NCBI GenBank assembly: GCA_026018925.1
Contig: JAKSZU010000007.1
Span: 100,298,860-100,362,859 of the forward strand
Source: Tupaia tana
Taxonomy: Eukaryota; Chordata; Mammalia; Scandentia; Tupaiidae
Length of the DNA stretch: 64,000 nt
Direction: 5' to 3'
Shown: one piece after another, positions 46,768 through 58,779 of the stretch
Layout of the letters: each line of letters opens with the position of its first letter
How positions within the stretch are numbered: position 1 is the stretch's first letter
Program-made: the position numbers and the translations under genes
The notes under the pieces: model-generated
The model's database searches: none
What the model saw: the letters and a program-made list of their open reading frames with translations, nothing else
What the model was told of the DNA's origin: nothing

Positions 46768-46995
46768 GAGCTGGCAGCATGGTGATTAAGGTGGCTGGAT
46801 CCCACATGGGCAACACTACAGTTCCAATCCCGGACCCAGTGGCTTGAATAACGTGCCAGGTGCATGTGCACGCAAGCCCAAAATCCCGAAAGCAGAATGG
46901 ACTGCAGTGGGCATGGCCACTCCCTGGCAGGTGCTTTCTTACTCTGTCACTCCCTCTCTGCTGAGTGCACATATCCTTTAGCAAATTTGGAAAGA
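46768..46995 (+). mobile_element. tRNA-derived SINE, old type 1
   Basis: GCTGGCAGCATGGTGATTAA, box B AGTTCCAATCCC and the tail CACATATCCTTTAGCAAATT. Confidence 0.82.
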
Positions 46996-47094
46996 AAGAA
47001 AGCAATTTATGGTTATAATAACAGTAAATCATCTCCAAAAACTCCTCTCAAATTTACATAATATACTTTTTATAACAGAAAGGTGATATTTGTT

Positions 47095-47300
47095 AGCTGT
47101 TGATTAGGGGAGCTGGATCCCACATGGCCATTCAAAGATGGTTTGAATCCTAGCCACAAGGCTTGAAAAACACCCCAGGCACAAGTGCAAGTATTCTTCA
47201 GAACCAAACAGGTGACTACGCAGAGGAGAAGGACTGCAGTAGGGCCACACCCCACTGTGCAGGTTTCCTCCCTCCTCCCAGCTCTGTGGCAAGTTAAAGT
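47095..47300 (+). mobile_element. tRNA-derived SINE, old, diverged
   Basis: GCTGGATCCCACATGGCC, GGTTTGAATCCTAG and GGACTGCAGTAGGGCCACAC keep the type 1 order. Confidence 0.7.
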
Positions 47301-48056
47301 GACCTCTAGCAATTAAAACAATTCTGTACAGACTTTAACCAACTCCGGTCATGTTCAAAGTTATATAAGAGGAAGGGGTCCAACAGGGCCTGGGGGTCTT
47401 GGAGCACGGAGCTCTACTGTTACACAAACGGTGTAATTCTGCACAGTGAAGTTCTGTCCTGCTCAGAATGTCAACTGTTGAGAGACAATAACTAAGTCTA
47501 TTTCGTATCAGATTATATTATATTACCACTGTTTCTTCTAACTCTTGAAATCCAAACTCCTCAATCACAGTTCAAAAAAGGAAGACCGTGTCTGGCATTC
47601 CCATTTCAATCATCTATGTCCATGTTCACTGGCGTTGCTGATTTCTGCCCAAGACTACCTTTACTGTGAGCAACTTAACAGTGTGCGAATAAAAATATTT
47701 ACATTTGATATTCATTTGATATTCTGTGTGTGTAGATGTGTGTATTAAGTAATCCTGGTATTCCTTTACTGAGAAAATGCTAATGGAAGTTGAGTTTCAA
47801 TTGGTTATTTCTGAAGTAGTTTGATCCCCCAATGGCTAAAGAGAAAAACAGTTTAAATTAGATGGATTCAGGTTGAATTGCGGCACTATTAACAATACTT
47901 TAAGCTAAGCAGGCACAAACATGCTATATACGGAGTACCCACTATGTTTTCTAACTTATCTTCCCACCATTCTCTTGACTGAAAAATGCCAGCCTCCCCA
48001 AAAATTTATGTCCCCCCAAAATTCACATCTACTCAAAAGTTTGAAATGTGACGTTA
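47301..48056. other. Unique intron, no recognised feature
   Basis: AT-rich sequence without recognisable repeat or exon. Confidence 0.5.
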
Positions 48057-48212
48057 GGGGCCAGCAGGTGGTGTGGTGGTTAAGGTACCTGACTCCTATA
48101 TGGCTGACTATGGTTCGCACCTCAGACTTGGCAGCTTGCTTTCTCTCTTTCCTCTCTCTGTCTGTCTTTCTCTGGTCAAACTAAAGAAGGAAAAATAAAA
48201 TAAATGATTTTT
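48057..48212 (+). mobile_element. tRNA-derived SINE, type 2
   Basis: GGGGCCAGCAGGTGGTGTGG, box B GGTTCGCACC and CTCTGGTCAAACTAAAGAAG. Confidence 0.88.
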
Positions 48213-48549
48213 TAAAAAGTGTGACTTTATTTGAAAATAGGATCTCTGCAGATGTAACTACAATGAGATCGTATTGGATAATGGTGTCCTAAAAAAGAGG
48301 GAGATGTTGAAAGACATGCACAGAACGGTGTGTGAGGATGGAGGCACAGACTGAACCAATGCTTCCACGAACCCCAGGACACCAAGGACAGGCAGCGACC
48401 ACCCGACGCTGGGAGAGACGCATAAACAGACTCTCCCTCAATGCCTCCAGCAGAAACCAACCCTGAGACATCCTGATTCCAGATAAGATATCATTTGTGA
48501 TGACTTGTCACGGCACTCCTGAGAAACTACTATGTCAAATGTCAGAATC

Positions 48550-48918
48550 TTTTTTTTTTTAACTTTTATTAATTTTTTTTAAATTGCCACAGGGTACAAG
48601 CACTCGCCAGGGACAGTTGTGGGGGAAAGACAGAGGGAGGGAAGGAGGGAGAGAGGGAGAGAGAGGGAGAGAGAGGGAGAGAGGGAGAGAGGGAGAGAGG
48701 GAGAGAGGGAGAGAGAGAGAGAGAGCATCCCCCCATAGGGGCGTGGTCACACCGTAATCCTTTTTCCTGCATTTCTTCCCATCAGGACTTTGGGTACACA
48801 CACACTTGTGCCCAGCATGTTTTTCAAGCCTCTGGGGCCAGATTCTAATCATGGTTGGCCATTTAGGATCCAGTTTCCATGGCACAGAACTTGAGCACTG
48901 AACTATGAGGTTAGTCTC
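48550..48918 (-). mobile_element. tRNA-derived SINE, old type 1, with expanded purine tract
   Basis: Reversed tail AAATTGCCACAGGGTACAAG, then a 97-bp GGGAGAGA array (48630-48726), the middle GTGGTCACACCGTAATCC and a decayed head. The array is an expansion of the tract normally about 30 bp long. Confidence 0.8.
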
Positions 48919-48939
48919 TAAGCCTCAGAACATTCTTCT

Positions 48940-49188
48940 TTTTCAATATGCCAGAGGGTGGGTGCACTTTTGAAAGAGACACAGAACAGAAAAAAGGAGA
49001 GAGAAAACACTGCTCGATGGGGTGTGGTCACAGTGCAATCCCTTTTCCTCTATTTCTTTGCCTTGCTGGGATTTGGAGCACACATGCACTGCACCCACCA
49101 TGTTTCTCAAGCCACCAGGGCCAGGATTTGAACTGCTGTTCACCATTGGAAACTGGATAGCATAGACACTAGGCTATAGGACTGGCCA
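48940..49188 (-). mobile_element. tRNA-derived SINE, old variant
   Basis: AATATGCCAGAGGGTGGGTG, CAGTGCAATCCCTTTTCCTC and reversed head GGCTATAGGACTGGCCAG. Confidence 0.78.
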
Positions 49189-49199
49189 GTATAACAACT

Positions 49200-49500
49200 T
49201 TTTAAAAAAAATCTTCACCAGAGGGTGCACATGCTCTTTGGAGAGAGACAGACACAGAGGGGGGTGGGGTGGGGAGGAAGAGAGAGGGAGGGAGGGAGAG
49301 AGAGAAAGAGTGAGAAAGCATGCCCCTCCATGAGGGATGGTCATGCTGCAATCCCTTCTCCTCCATCTCTCTCTCCTTTCAGGATTCTGGACATGCACAT
49401 GCAGGTGCTTGGCTTATTTCAAGCTGCCGAGTCCAGAACTCGAACCACGCAGTTGGCAATATGGGAGCCAGCCACCTTCACCACCATGCTACTTGCTGAC
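49200..49500 (-). mobile_element. tRNA-derived SINE, old type 1
   Basis: Reversed tail TTCACCAGAGGGTGCACATG, GGATGGTCATGCTGCAATCC and reversed head ATGCTACTTGCTGACTC. It is the third in a same-orientation run. Confidence 0.8.
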
Positions 49501-49726
49501 TCATCACAACTTATTAAAGTAATAAATTAAACAAAACAGTATCATATTAACAAGGGTCATAAGAACTTGGTGAAACACTGTTTTATATAATAATACATAT
49601 TACTTAAATACATTGTTTCCTGAAATTTTATTACACACTAAAGAAACTTTAAATTGCAAAGATGTCATAAAGATTTATTCTTTGAACTGCTCATGTCTTA
49701 TGTCTTCCCTAACACGATCTTCTTAC

Positions 49727-49862
49727 CTGTGGCTCTCGTGCCCAGCATTCGTCGATCATATATTCGTACTGAGCTATCGGAACAGCCAACGGCAAGATAA
49801 TACGGTACTGGTGGACAGATAGCTACAGAGGTGGCAGCACGTCGGCAGTTAATTAAAATGTC
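49727..49862 (-). CDS. DCAF6: DCAF6 exon (WD40 repeat)
   Basis: A 136-nt exon encodes 45 residues plus one base, running from [20 protein letters not shown] through [17 protein letters not shown] to GTRATG. It carries the next WD blade of DCAF6. The acceptor is CTTTCGCAG|GAC and the donor is CACAG|GTAAGAAG. The previous exon ends in phase 0 with D and this one ends in phase 1, which fits the two leading bases of the next exon. It is nearly identical to the remembered human sequence (V for I in CPPVP), with no stop or frameshift. Confidence 0.93.
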
Positions 49863-49974
49863 CTGCGAAAGATGACACAATTCCAGCTACAGAGGGAGAT
49901 TCAGTAGACATGACACTACACTTAAAACACTACACTTAAAACATTTCCCTTTTAATTGAAAGAAATAATCTTTC

Positions 49975-50250
49975 TCCAGCAAGTGGTGTGGAGGTTAAGG
50001 CAGCTGGATCCCACTTGGCAGAGTTGGAAGTTCAAATTCCAGGCCAGGTGGCTTGACAATCACCCTGGCACAAGTGTCTGGCTGCCCAAATCCCAAGAGA
50101 TGATTTTTTATCAGAGAAGAGACCGCAGCGCAGCCAGCTGCCCTGATGGTGCCCCCTTACTTCTCTGCCTCTCTCTCTCTCTCTCTGTCTGTCTCTCTGT
50201 CTCTCTTTGGCAAGTGCACATACCCTATAGCAAAAACTAAAAACAAATAA
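49975..50250 (+). mobile_element. tRNA-derived SINE, old type 1
   Basis: CCAGCAAGTGGTGTGGAGGT, box B AGTTCAAATTCC and tail GTGCACATACCCTATAGCAA. Confidence 0.85.
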
Positions 50251-50667
50251 CACCATCAAATAAAAATAATTTTAAAAAGATGATGAAATACTTTCTAAAA
50301 GATCCTAATTCAGTCAGCATAACAAGGGAAAAAACAACAACATGACTTTCTTTTAATTTACTTTTCAGGTTTCTACTGGAAATCATTTCTCAGACATTCA
50401 GCCTGTGTAAACCGAGATAAATGAATTCAGTTAACACCCCTCCTTAGCAACTTACCATTCTAAGGAAAATATGTTTTCTTTATAGTTTACTATTCAGATC
50501 CATAATTTATTGATTTCTACTACATTTGATACTTTCCTGAATAAATCAAAACAAATTATATACAGAAATACTAAACTTAATTCATGTAGAAATTTTAAAA
50601 ACAGTATTTTGTGTAACACACACCCAAAAAAAAAAAGTCTGAAGAAAAAAAAATACTTATATATACT

Positions 50668-50930
50668 GGGGACCAGCAGTTGGTGTAAAGGCTGTGTTGC
50701 TGGACTCCCATGTAGTTGACCGTGGTTAGAGTCCCGAACCCGGTGGCTTAAACTCACGCCGGGCACGTGTGCGTGCATGCCCAAGATCCCGAGAGGAGAA
50801 TGGAGGAGAAGGGATTGCAGCATGGCCATCCCCCCTGGGGGGTGATTTCTCGCTTTCTGTCTCTCTGTCTGTCTCTGTCTTTCTGGCGAGTGCACATGAC
50901 CTATAGCAAAATCCTTTCCAAAAAAAAAAA
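50668..50930 (+). mobile_element. tRNA-derived SINE, type 1
   Basis: GGGACCAGCAGTTGGTGTAA, box B GGTTAGAGTCC and tail GACCTATAGCAAAATCC. CTTATATACTG lies on both sides. Confidence 0.92.
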
Positions 50931-51102
50931 AAACCTTATATACTGAAAACCTGAACAATTATACTATTCATAGATTAGCAGTAGCTATAAGAAGCTTCTG
51001 ATAATTCTTTAAACCCATTCTTTATATTATCAATTTAATTACCTTTTCAAAACTAGCTACGTTTCATATGATGATAGACTGGATAACAATGTAATAATAT
51101 AC

Positions 51103-51329
51103 GGGACTAGCAGGTGGTATAATGGTCACATCGCTGGACTCTGACATAGTAGACCCCAGTTTGAGTCACAGACCTGAAGGCTTAAAACTTGTGCCGGGTG
51201 TAAGTGCAGGTGTGCCCAAAATCCTAAGAGAAGGGATTGCGGTATGGTCATCTCACCTGGGGGGTGATTTCTAGCATTCTGTCTCCCTGGCAAGCATGTG
51301 TACCTTATAGCAAAAATCTCTTTCTCTAA

Positions 51330-51334
<5 letters not shown>
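51103..51334 (+). mobile_element. tRNA-derived SINE, type 1
   Basis: GGGACTAGCAGGTGGTATAA, box B GTTTGAGTCAC and tail GTACCTTATAGCAAAAATCT. Confidence 0.88.
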
Positions 51335-51365
<31 letters not shown>

Positions 51366-51416
51366 ATATATATATATGTGTATTTATGTATGTATACACA
51401 CATATACACACACACA
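51335..51416. repeat. (TG)n/(TA)n microsatellite
   Basis: TG units pass into TATATA and then CACACA at the tail of the preceding SINE. Confidence 0.92.
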
Positions 51417-51458
51417 GTCATCAGAAAAGTCATAATTAATTTTTGCATAGAAAATAAA
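51416..51458. mobile_element. Half of a mariner-type MITE (tentative)
   Basis: GTCATCAGAAAAGTCATAAT then TAATTTTTGCATAGAAA resembles one terminal repeat of the MITE at 31680 and 36274. The other end is not seen; it adjoins a (TG)n/(TA)n run. Confidence 0.4.
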
Positions 51459-51610
51459 ACATTGTGGCCTCAACCCACCAGCCAGTCCTAGATTACGGGT
51501 GTGTACTTACTTGCCTGGATGAAGCCAGAACCTCCTGTTGTAGGTCAGCCTCACCAAGTGACCACTGCACCACCATCCAGCCCCAGGGATCCCTGTCTGT
51601 TAAACTATCA

Positions 51611-51865
51611 GGCCAGCTTGTGGCATGGCAGTTAAGGCAGCTGACTGTAGTCTGGGCCTCAGACCTGGCTGGGTATGTGTGCACGTGTGCATGTGTGTAT
51701 GGCTGCGTATGTGTGCACGTGTGCATGTGTGTATGTGCCAAAACCCAGAAAGAGTGAGAGATGGAGGGGAAGGATCATGGTATGACTATCTCATGGGAAG
51801 GTGCTTTCTCTCTCTCTGTCTCTTTCAGGCAAGCACACATCCATCTGACAGAGTTTTAAAAATTA
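51611..51865 (+). mobile_element. tRNA-derived SINE, old type 1, with internal TGTG expansion
   Basis: GGCCAGCTTGTGGCATGGCA at the head. The GTGTGCATGTGTG segment is duplicated (GGCTGCGTATGTGTGCACGT), followed by the usual middle and end. Confidence 0.83.
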
Positions 51866-52181
51866 ATTTATTTTAAGCTTTGCTCATTTAATTTTTAACA
51901 TTACGACATCACTCCTATTACACAGAAGTCAGTTTACCAAGTGCCTTTCATAATCCCACCTTCTCAGTAAATGAACCGCTCTGATTGCCTTTCCCTAAAC
52001 CTTCTAACTCTACTCACATTTACATGTAGAAGAAAACGCTTATTAAAGAAGGACTGTTTTCGATGATCAGCCTTGCTTTTGTATTTCCACAGGTTTCTGG
52101 TTCAGAAAAGCACAATTAAATCATAATACACCGTACTTTAAAATAAAGTTTAAAAGAATCTGGAATAACAAACTTTAGAGC

Positions 52182-52430
52182 CTTTTTTTTGAGAGAGGAT
52201 TTTTGCTATAGGGCGCATGCACTTGCCAGAGAAACAGAGAGTGACAGGGAGACAGGAAGTGAGAAATCACTCCCCAGGGAGAATGGCCATGCCACAATAC
52301 CTTCTCTTGGGATTTTGGGCATGCACGCACACGTGCCCAGATTGAGTTTGAAGCTGGGTCTAGGACTCAAAATGCAGTCAGCCACATGGAAGTCCAGCCA
52401 CATAACATTATGCCATCTGCTGGTCTCAGT
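52182..52430 (-). mobile_element. tRNA-derived SINE, type 1
   Basis: Reversed tail TTTGCTATAGGGCGCATGCA and reversed head GCCATCTGCTGGTCTC. Confidence 0.9.
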
Positions 52431-52591
52431 GCCCACTACTTACTAAGCAAAGGCATACCAAATGTCCCTAATAACTACACATTTTAAACTTATTTCTGCC
52501 TCAATTCAATGCTTTCCTATTTGATGTGTATGTACATATGCACGTTAAAAAAATAAATAAAAAAACTGTGTCTTAAAAATACTTTGAAATC

Positions 52592-52843
52592 AGGAACAGC
52601 AGTTGGCATAATGGCTATGTTGCTGGACTCCCATGTAGTCGACAGTGGTTTGAGTCCTGAACTCGGTGGCTTAAATTCACGCCGGGCGCATGTGCATGCT
52701 TGCCCAAGATCCCGACAGAATGGAGGAGAAGGGAGTGTGGTGTGGCCATCGCCCCTAGGGGGGTGATTTCTCGCTCTCTGTCTGTCTCTGTCTTTCCGGC
52801 AGGTGCATGTGCCCTATAGCAAAAAACTCTCAAAAAAACCCAC
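52592..52843 (+). mobile_element. tRNA-derived SINE, type 1, with target duplication
   Basis: GGAACAGCAGTTGGCATAAT, box B GGTTTGAGTCC and tail GTGCCCTATAGCAAAAAACT. ACTTTGAAATC flanks both ends. Confidence 0.92.
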
Positions 52844-53309
52844 AAACTTTGAAATCTCTCCTTTTTGTTTTCTTTTTCTTCTCTGTTTCAAATATATAAA
52901 ATAATCATTTTATACCCAAACATGTTAGCTATGGTAATTGGTTTATTGATCAAGTACTTTTAAACTTATTAACACATTTAACTTTCAGTAAAAATATACT
53001 GAATAATAATATTTCATTTACTTCAAAATGATCCAAGAAAAGGCTACTCTGCTTTAAATAATATATGACAGGGGAAAAACAGCTGGGATTAGTTGTCTGG
53101 GGTCAAAGACTAAATGAGTCTAGGACTTTTTATAAGTTTAAAGTATTATTTAAACATAAAAAGTAACAGTGAAGTTATAACCTTAAAGAAGTGAGCTAAA
53201 TTTGAATGAGCATGTTGATAAAATGCTATCTTAATATTTCTTGTAAAAAAAGATAACACATAATTGCTAGTTTGAAAGACATGAAATACAATAACCTCAC
53301 TTTATGCTA
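52844..53309. other. AT-rich intron, no recognised feature
   Basis: No repeat or exon is recognised. Confidence 0.5.
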
Positions 53310-53600
53310 ACTTTTTTTTTTTAAGAAAATCAAGAAGGTGAGAAACAATATGAGTCAGCAGGGGAGCGAGACAGAGATAAAGAGAAAGAGAGGACTAATT
53401 TTGACAGGGTCTCATGATGTTCGGATCTGTCAAGACCAAGACCACAGACTCAGGCTTCAGTGCCGGCCCGGTAGGCTGGGCCACAGGAAGGAGAGCGGGC
53501 CTTCCATGCTGCTCAGCCAAGGCCTGCAGGGACGTGGCTGGGTCACGCCGACAGCTCTGACCCACGGCTGCTGGGTGAGCCAACATGGTCTCTACTAGTA
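53310..53600 (-). mobile_element. SINE-like repeat, type 4 (reverse orientation)
   Basis: GAGAAAGAGAGGACTAATTT, then TTGACAGGGTCTCATGATG and CTTCCATGCTGCTCAGCCA correspond to the reverse complement of 43175-43384. Confidence 0.45.
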
Positions 53601-53929
53601 AATGAGATATGCTAATGAATTCTTCAGGTTTTTGTAATGCTGGAATATATACTGAATAACTATGCAAATTTTCATAACTACACCTTAACTGCACAGTAAA
53701 CTCTAAGTTTCCCAGTTTCAATAACAATTTAACTTTTAAAAAAATGTGTCATGGAAAGAGAAAAATCACATTTTCACTCATACATGAAAACTAATAGAAT
53801 GATTACTACAGGCTGGGGAAGGTTGGAGGAATAGAGAAATGTTAGTTAATGGATACGAAATTACAGTTAGATAAAAATAAGTTCTAGTGTTGTGTAGCAC
53901 TATAGGGTAACTTTAGTTAACAATAATTT

Positions 53930-54408
53930 TTTTTTTTATTATCTATTTTTTTATTACATTGAATTACATATAACTTTACAGTGTATTACATTGCTTTTTC
54001 AAAAGGGAATGCCATGCATGTCAGTCAGTACAGAGACATTAATCTCCCCGCTTCAACATTCAGTATCTTTACTATGTTTCCCCCAATCATTATTATTATT
54101 ATTCTAATTATTTTTTATGATAAACATGATTTTTTTTTCCAATTGTCAGATCATAAAGTTCCCAACAATAGGAAACGTAGACTGCACTCAGGGCTGGACC
54201 AAGGGTGGGTCTCGTGCAGCCCCGCAAATGTAGGTGAATCTCCATGGAACACAGTTTCAGGAATGCGGCTCAGGAAAGCAGAGACGGCCATCAGCGGTTG
54301 CGGCACGCGGGGCAGATCCCGGCCACGGCACGCGGGGGCAGAGCCCCGGCCACGGCACGCGGGGGCAGACCCCGGCCACGGCACGCGGGGCAGAGCCCCA
54401 GCCACGGC
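53930..54408 (-). mobile_element. Composite retroposon: GC-rich VNTR, unique body, A-rich tail
   Basis: A 479-bp block is bracketed by perfect 15-bp repeats, AGTTAACAATAATTT at 53915-53929 and 54409-54423. It interrupts an old L1 3' UTR exactly at that motif. Read on the minus strand it starts with about four copies of a 27-28-bp unit (GTGCCGTGGCCGGGGTCTGC), continues into a 230-bp body, and ends TAATAAAAAAATAGATAATA followed by A's. The tail and target duplication show L1-type retrotransposition. I do not recognise the family. The VNTR-then-body-then-poly(A) order recalls primate SVA, without sequence identity that I can see. Confidence 0.82.
54296..54408 (-). repeat. 27-28-bp GC-rich tandem repeat inside the composite retroposon
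   Basis: Four imperfect units of CACGGCACGCGGGGCAGA type with alternating ATC, AGC and ACC variants. They are CpG-rich in an otherwise AT-rich intron and form the 5' end of the retroposon at 53930-54408. Confidence 0.85.
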
Positions 54409-54699
54409 AGTTAACAATAATTTATTGTATATTTAAGAATACCTAAGAGAGAAGATTTTGAATGCTCCCAACATGAAGCAATGATGAATGTTTGCAATGA
54501 TATATTAATTACCCTGCTTTGCTCTTTACACATTGCATTCATGTACTGAAAAATCACACTGTGCCCCGTAAATATAATTATATAATAATTTAAAATGCAT
54601 TTTAAAAATTTTATGATTATAAAAATATATGTTTATTAGAGATTTTAGCAAAACAATTTTTAAAATTCTCCCATAATTGTATTACCCAGAAATAACTTA

Positions 54700-55319
<620 letters not shown>

Positions 55320-55445
55320 CTGGTGGTGGTGACTGTACAACGTGAGTGTACTTGATGTCGTTGGACTTTACATTCGAGAGAGTTATAACGGCAGACTTTA
55401 TGTTATGTGTGTTTTATCACAACAAAAACATTTTTTAAAGATTTA
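55320..55445 (+). mobile_element. Old L1 3' end fragment
   Basis: TTTATGTTATGTGTGTTTTA then TCACAACAAAAACA matches the 3' terminus of older L1 elements (TATGTTATGTATATTTTACC in intact relatives). Confidence 0.55.
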
Positions 55446-55453
55446 AAATATGT

Positions 55454-55699
55454 TGGGGCCCTCAGGTGGCACAGTGGTTATAGCAATAGACTCCCACATG
55501 GCCGACTAGGGTTTGAGTCCTAGACCCCACGGCTTGAAACTCACACCGGCAGTGTGCGCGTACGTGCCCAAAATACCAAGAGGAGAATGGAGGGGATAGG
55601 ATGTGGCATGGCCAACCCCTCTGGGGCGTGATTTCTCACTTTCTCTCTGTATCTCTGGCGAGCACACGTATCATCTTGCAAAAATCTCTTAAAAAAAAA
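55454..55699 (+). mobile_element. tRNA-derived SINE, type 1
   Basis: GGGGCCCTCAGGTGGCACAG, box B GGTTTGAGTCC and tail GAGCACACGTATCATCTTGC. AAGATTTAAAATAT and AAGATTTGAAATAT flank it. Confidence 0.88.
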
Positions 55700-55924
55700 G
55701 ATTTGAAATATTTTAAATATTCCTGTATCCACTTCCATATAAACAACGACTGTACTGTAAGTCAAGGACCTCTGTGAACCTAGTCTTGACAAATTGACCT
55801 CTTCCTCTGTCCCTCACAGACATTACCAAAACTGGAGATTCAGCATTCCCATGTGCAGTTGTATGTACGTAAACAATGGAAGGTATGTTCCTGTTTTAAG
55901 CACTGCATACATAAATAAGTGATT

Positions 55925-56387
55925 AGCTCATTAGCAGCCAAGGAAATACAAATTAACGTGAAAGAGATACCACTACACACCACCAGAATATCCAAGATGA
56001 AAGAGAATGATATCAAGTGTCCATGAGGATGTGGAACAACTGATCACTCACACATTGTCAAGGGAAATGCAAAATGATACAATCACAATGAAAAACACGT
56101 GGTGGCAGTTCTCTACTAGAGCTGATCACATGCCTCTCTTGCAAGTTCACTAAAAATAACTGCCTATATACAGGCCTCTAAAGATGTACTAGAATGTTCA
56201 CAGCGGCACTGTTCACCTTAGTCAATGGCTCGAAACAAGCCGGATATCCAGTCTAGAGTAGAGATAGATAATGTGCTCCAGTCCTAAAGCAGAACACCGA
56301 AGTCAGCAGTAAGTCCAACAACATAGATGAATCTTAAAAACCTGCTGTGTGAAAGAAGCCAAGCACAAACAAGAACACACAATATGA
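55925..56387 (+). mobile_element. Old L1 ORF2 end and 3' UTR fragment
   Basis: GAAATACAAATTAACGTGAA, GATACCACTACACACCACCA, GATGTGGAACAACTGATCAC and GGATATCCAGTCTAGAG follow the order of the L1 region after the reverse transcriptase. No open frame remains. Confidence 0.75.
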
Positions 56388-56702
56388 GAGGTCTTCAAAG
56401 AATTCATGGAGGGGCCTGCAAGTAGCATTGTGGCTAAGGTGCTGGACTCCCCACATGGCCAAACAAGGTTCGAGTCCTGGACCTGGAGGCTTGCTTTTTC
56501 TCACTCTCTCTGTGTCTCTCTGGTAAGTGTACGTGACCTACAGCAAAATTTAAAAGTAATATGTAAAATTAAATAATTATTTTTTTAAAAAAAGTTCATG
56601 GAAAGTGGGCGTTACAAAAAACTGCATGAAATTTAAATATTTTGCCCAAAATTAAACCAGTATTTTAATTTAATTTTCCCATGAACTTTTGAAGCAGTCT
56701 CA
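56388..56702. mobile_element. Mariner-derived MITE with a SINE inside
   Basis: The left end (GTCTTCAAAGAATTCATGGA) and the right end, which reversed reads CTGCTTCAAAAGTTCATGGG, form inverted repeats as in MARNA-type mariner derivatives. A type 2 SINE at 56412-56593 interrupts it next to the left end. Confidence 0.65.
56412..56593 (+). mobile_element. tRNA-derived SINE, mixed type 2 with a type 1 end
   Basis: GGGGCCTGCAAGTAGCATTG, box B GGTTCGAGTCC and the short middle of type 2, but the end GTGACCTACAGCAAAATTTA recalls type 1. Confidence 0.85.
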
Positions 56703-56916
56703 TGTGACTCTAGCACATATAAAGTTCAAAAACAGGGAAAACTGACTTCTGCTTTTAAAGATTAGACAGCAGTTTCCCTTGCATAGCGAACCCTCCAAGG
56801 GTTCCTAGAAGAAAATGTAGGGAAAATCTTCATGACGCTGGAAAAGGCAAGGATTTGTTTTTCTTTTCCTTTTTTGTTTTGTTTTGTTTTGTTTTGTTTT
56901 GAACATATATATTTAT

Positions 56917-57172
56917 TTATTAACTTTTTTTTTTTTGAGGTTTTTGCTATAGGGTGCATGAGCTCGCCAGAAAGACAGAGACAGAAAGTGAGAAATCACC
57001 CCTGAGGGGGGGATGGCCACACCGCAATCCCTTCTCTTCCATTCTCCTCTCAGCATCTTGGGCACAAATGCACACGAGCCCAGCCTGAGTTTAAGCCACC
57101 AGGTCCGGGACTCGAACCGTGGTCGACTACATGGGAGTTCAGTGACATAGCCATTATGCTAACTGCTGGTCC
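56917..57172 (-). mobile_element. tRNA-derived SINE, type 1, with target duplication
   Basis: T-rich tail to GCTAACTGCTGGTCC. GAACATATATATTTAT lies on both sides. Confidence 0.93.
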
Positions 57173-57399
57173 TGAACATATATATTTATAAAACCGAGAG
57201 TAAGTTTTGGGCTATTAATCCATAAAGAAAAAAATAAAAATGAACGTTATTTATTTGGAAATTTGAATAAAATATTGTGTCATACTTTCAAGGCGTAAGA
57301 TTACCACCTTGAAGGTTGTTTTATATAAATGTTTGATCTTGTACTCTAGGAAATTATATTGGAAGCAGCATACTTTCAAATTATTACCATTAAGTACAG

Positions 57400-57674
57400 G
57401 TTATTATTTTTTTTTTTTTTTGGAGAGGTTTTTATGATAGGGCGCATGCGCTAACCAGACAGACAGAGAGAGAAGAGAGATAGAAAGCGAGAAATCACCC
57501 CCCCAGGGGGGATGGCCACACTGCAATCCCTTCTCCTCCACTCTCCTCTCGGGATCTTGGGCACGCATGCACACGCGCCCGGCGTGAGTTTAAGCCACCG
57601 GGTCCAGGACGCAAACCGCGGTCAACTATGTGGGAGTCTAGCAACATAGCCATTACGCTAACTGCTGGTCCCAG
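57400..57674 (-). mobile_element. tRNA-derived SINE, type 1, with target duplication
   Basis: Close to consensus. CCATTAAGTACAG flanks both ends (57387-57399 and 57675-57687), just downstream of the DNAJC2 retrocopy. Confidence 0.93.
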
Positions 57675-58548
57675 CCATTAAGTACAGTTTTAAGAATGAA
57701 AAATTTACACAGTATTTTCTGTTTTATTATAAAAATGCACACATAACAAAGACTGTCATGAAGTCATTTCTTGGCTCTACTTGCATTTAGTACTTGTCCT
57801 GAGCAGCCTTCTTAGCGTTTACCATCTCAATGAGTTCCTCATATCGTTGCATGCAGCCCTTGGTCCTGCCAGGCACAGCTTCTGCTAGTTTTTCCCATCT
57901 TTCAGGTGTATGTACTGAGTACGTTTTCAAAGCCTGTTCTAAAAGCTTCTGTTCTTCTGTGTCCAAGTGGTGAAATCTGTGCATGGACCTTCAAATCGTT
58001 CTGAAGGCGGGGCTGTATCGGCTTGAGGTACCACCCCATGTTCTTTTTTAAACTTACCAAAAGCCTTTTTGTTTATGTCATCTTTTTGATGAGGGTCAAG
58101 TTTTTGGAGACTTTGTTTTGCCAGTAACATCTTTGGCAGTTCTCCTGACTCCAGAGGAAGAATGTATGTTCATATGGTTAGCAATAACGTCCCATCTTGA
58201 ATTTGTTCCAGCAGAGAAGAGATTCACAGCTTTAATTCACAGCTGCAATTAATTTAATTTAATTGCAGATCATCTTCTGACCAATTTTCACTGCCATGTC
58301 CACTTCCGCCAGTTGAATTCTCTGCATCCTTACTTAGATGCTTGTCACATACGAGCCTCAGCTTCCTTTCTCTTTTCTAATTTGCTTATTTATTTCTTCT
58401 GTTTTTCCAAAGCAGCCTTTTCTACTTCTTTTGTAGATGAAGTAAGTGTTTCATTCAAACACTGTAAATTTGCTAGTTCAAGCCAATCACAAAGTTTTTC
58501 CACTTCCATCATTTTAACCCACTCTGCCTCATTGTCAGAAGTGTTTCC

Positions 58549-58779
58549 AGGACCAGCAGTTAGTGTAATGGCTACGTCACTGAACTCCCACGTAGTCGAC
58601 CGCGGTTAGCGTTCCGGATTCGGTGGCTTAAAACTCACGCCAGGCGCGTGTGCGCCTAAGATCCTGAGAGGAGAATGGAGGAGAAGGGATTGCGGTGTGG
58701 CCATCCCTCCAGGGGGTGATTTCTCGCTTTCTGTCTCTGTCTTTCTGGCGAGCGCATGCATCCTATAGCAAAAACCTCT

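Larger units (their letters stand above)
53760..54620 (+). mobile_element. Old L1 3' UTR, interrupted by the composite retroposon
   Basis: GGCTGGGGAAGGTTGGAGGA, ATTACAGTTAGATA, TAGTTAACAATAATTTATTG, GATTTTGAATG and CACACTGTGCCCCGTAAATA appear in the order of the 3' UTR of older mammalian L1 elements. Copy divergence is high. The insertion at 53930-54408 splits it. Confidence 0.75.

Noticed and set aside
51456..51600. Possible reversed Alu-like monomer (GATTACGGGTGTG, CACTGCACCACCATCCAGC).
   Set aside because: Similarity is limited to short common motifs; too weak to call.
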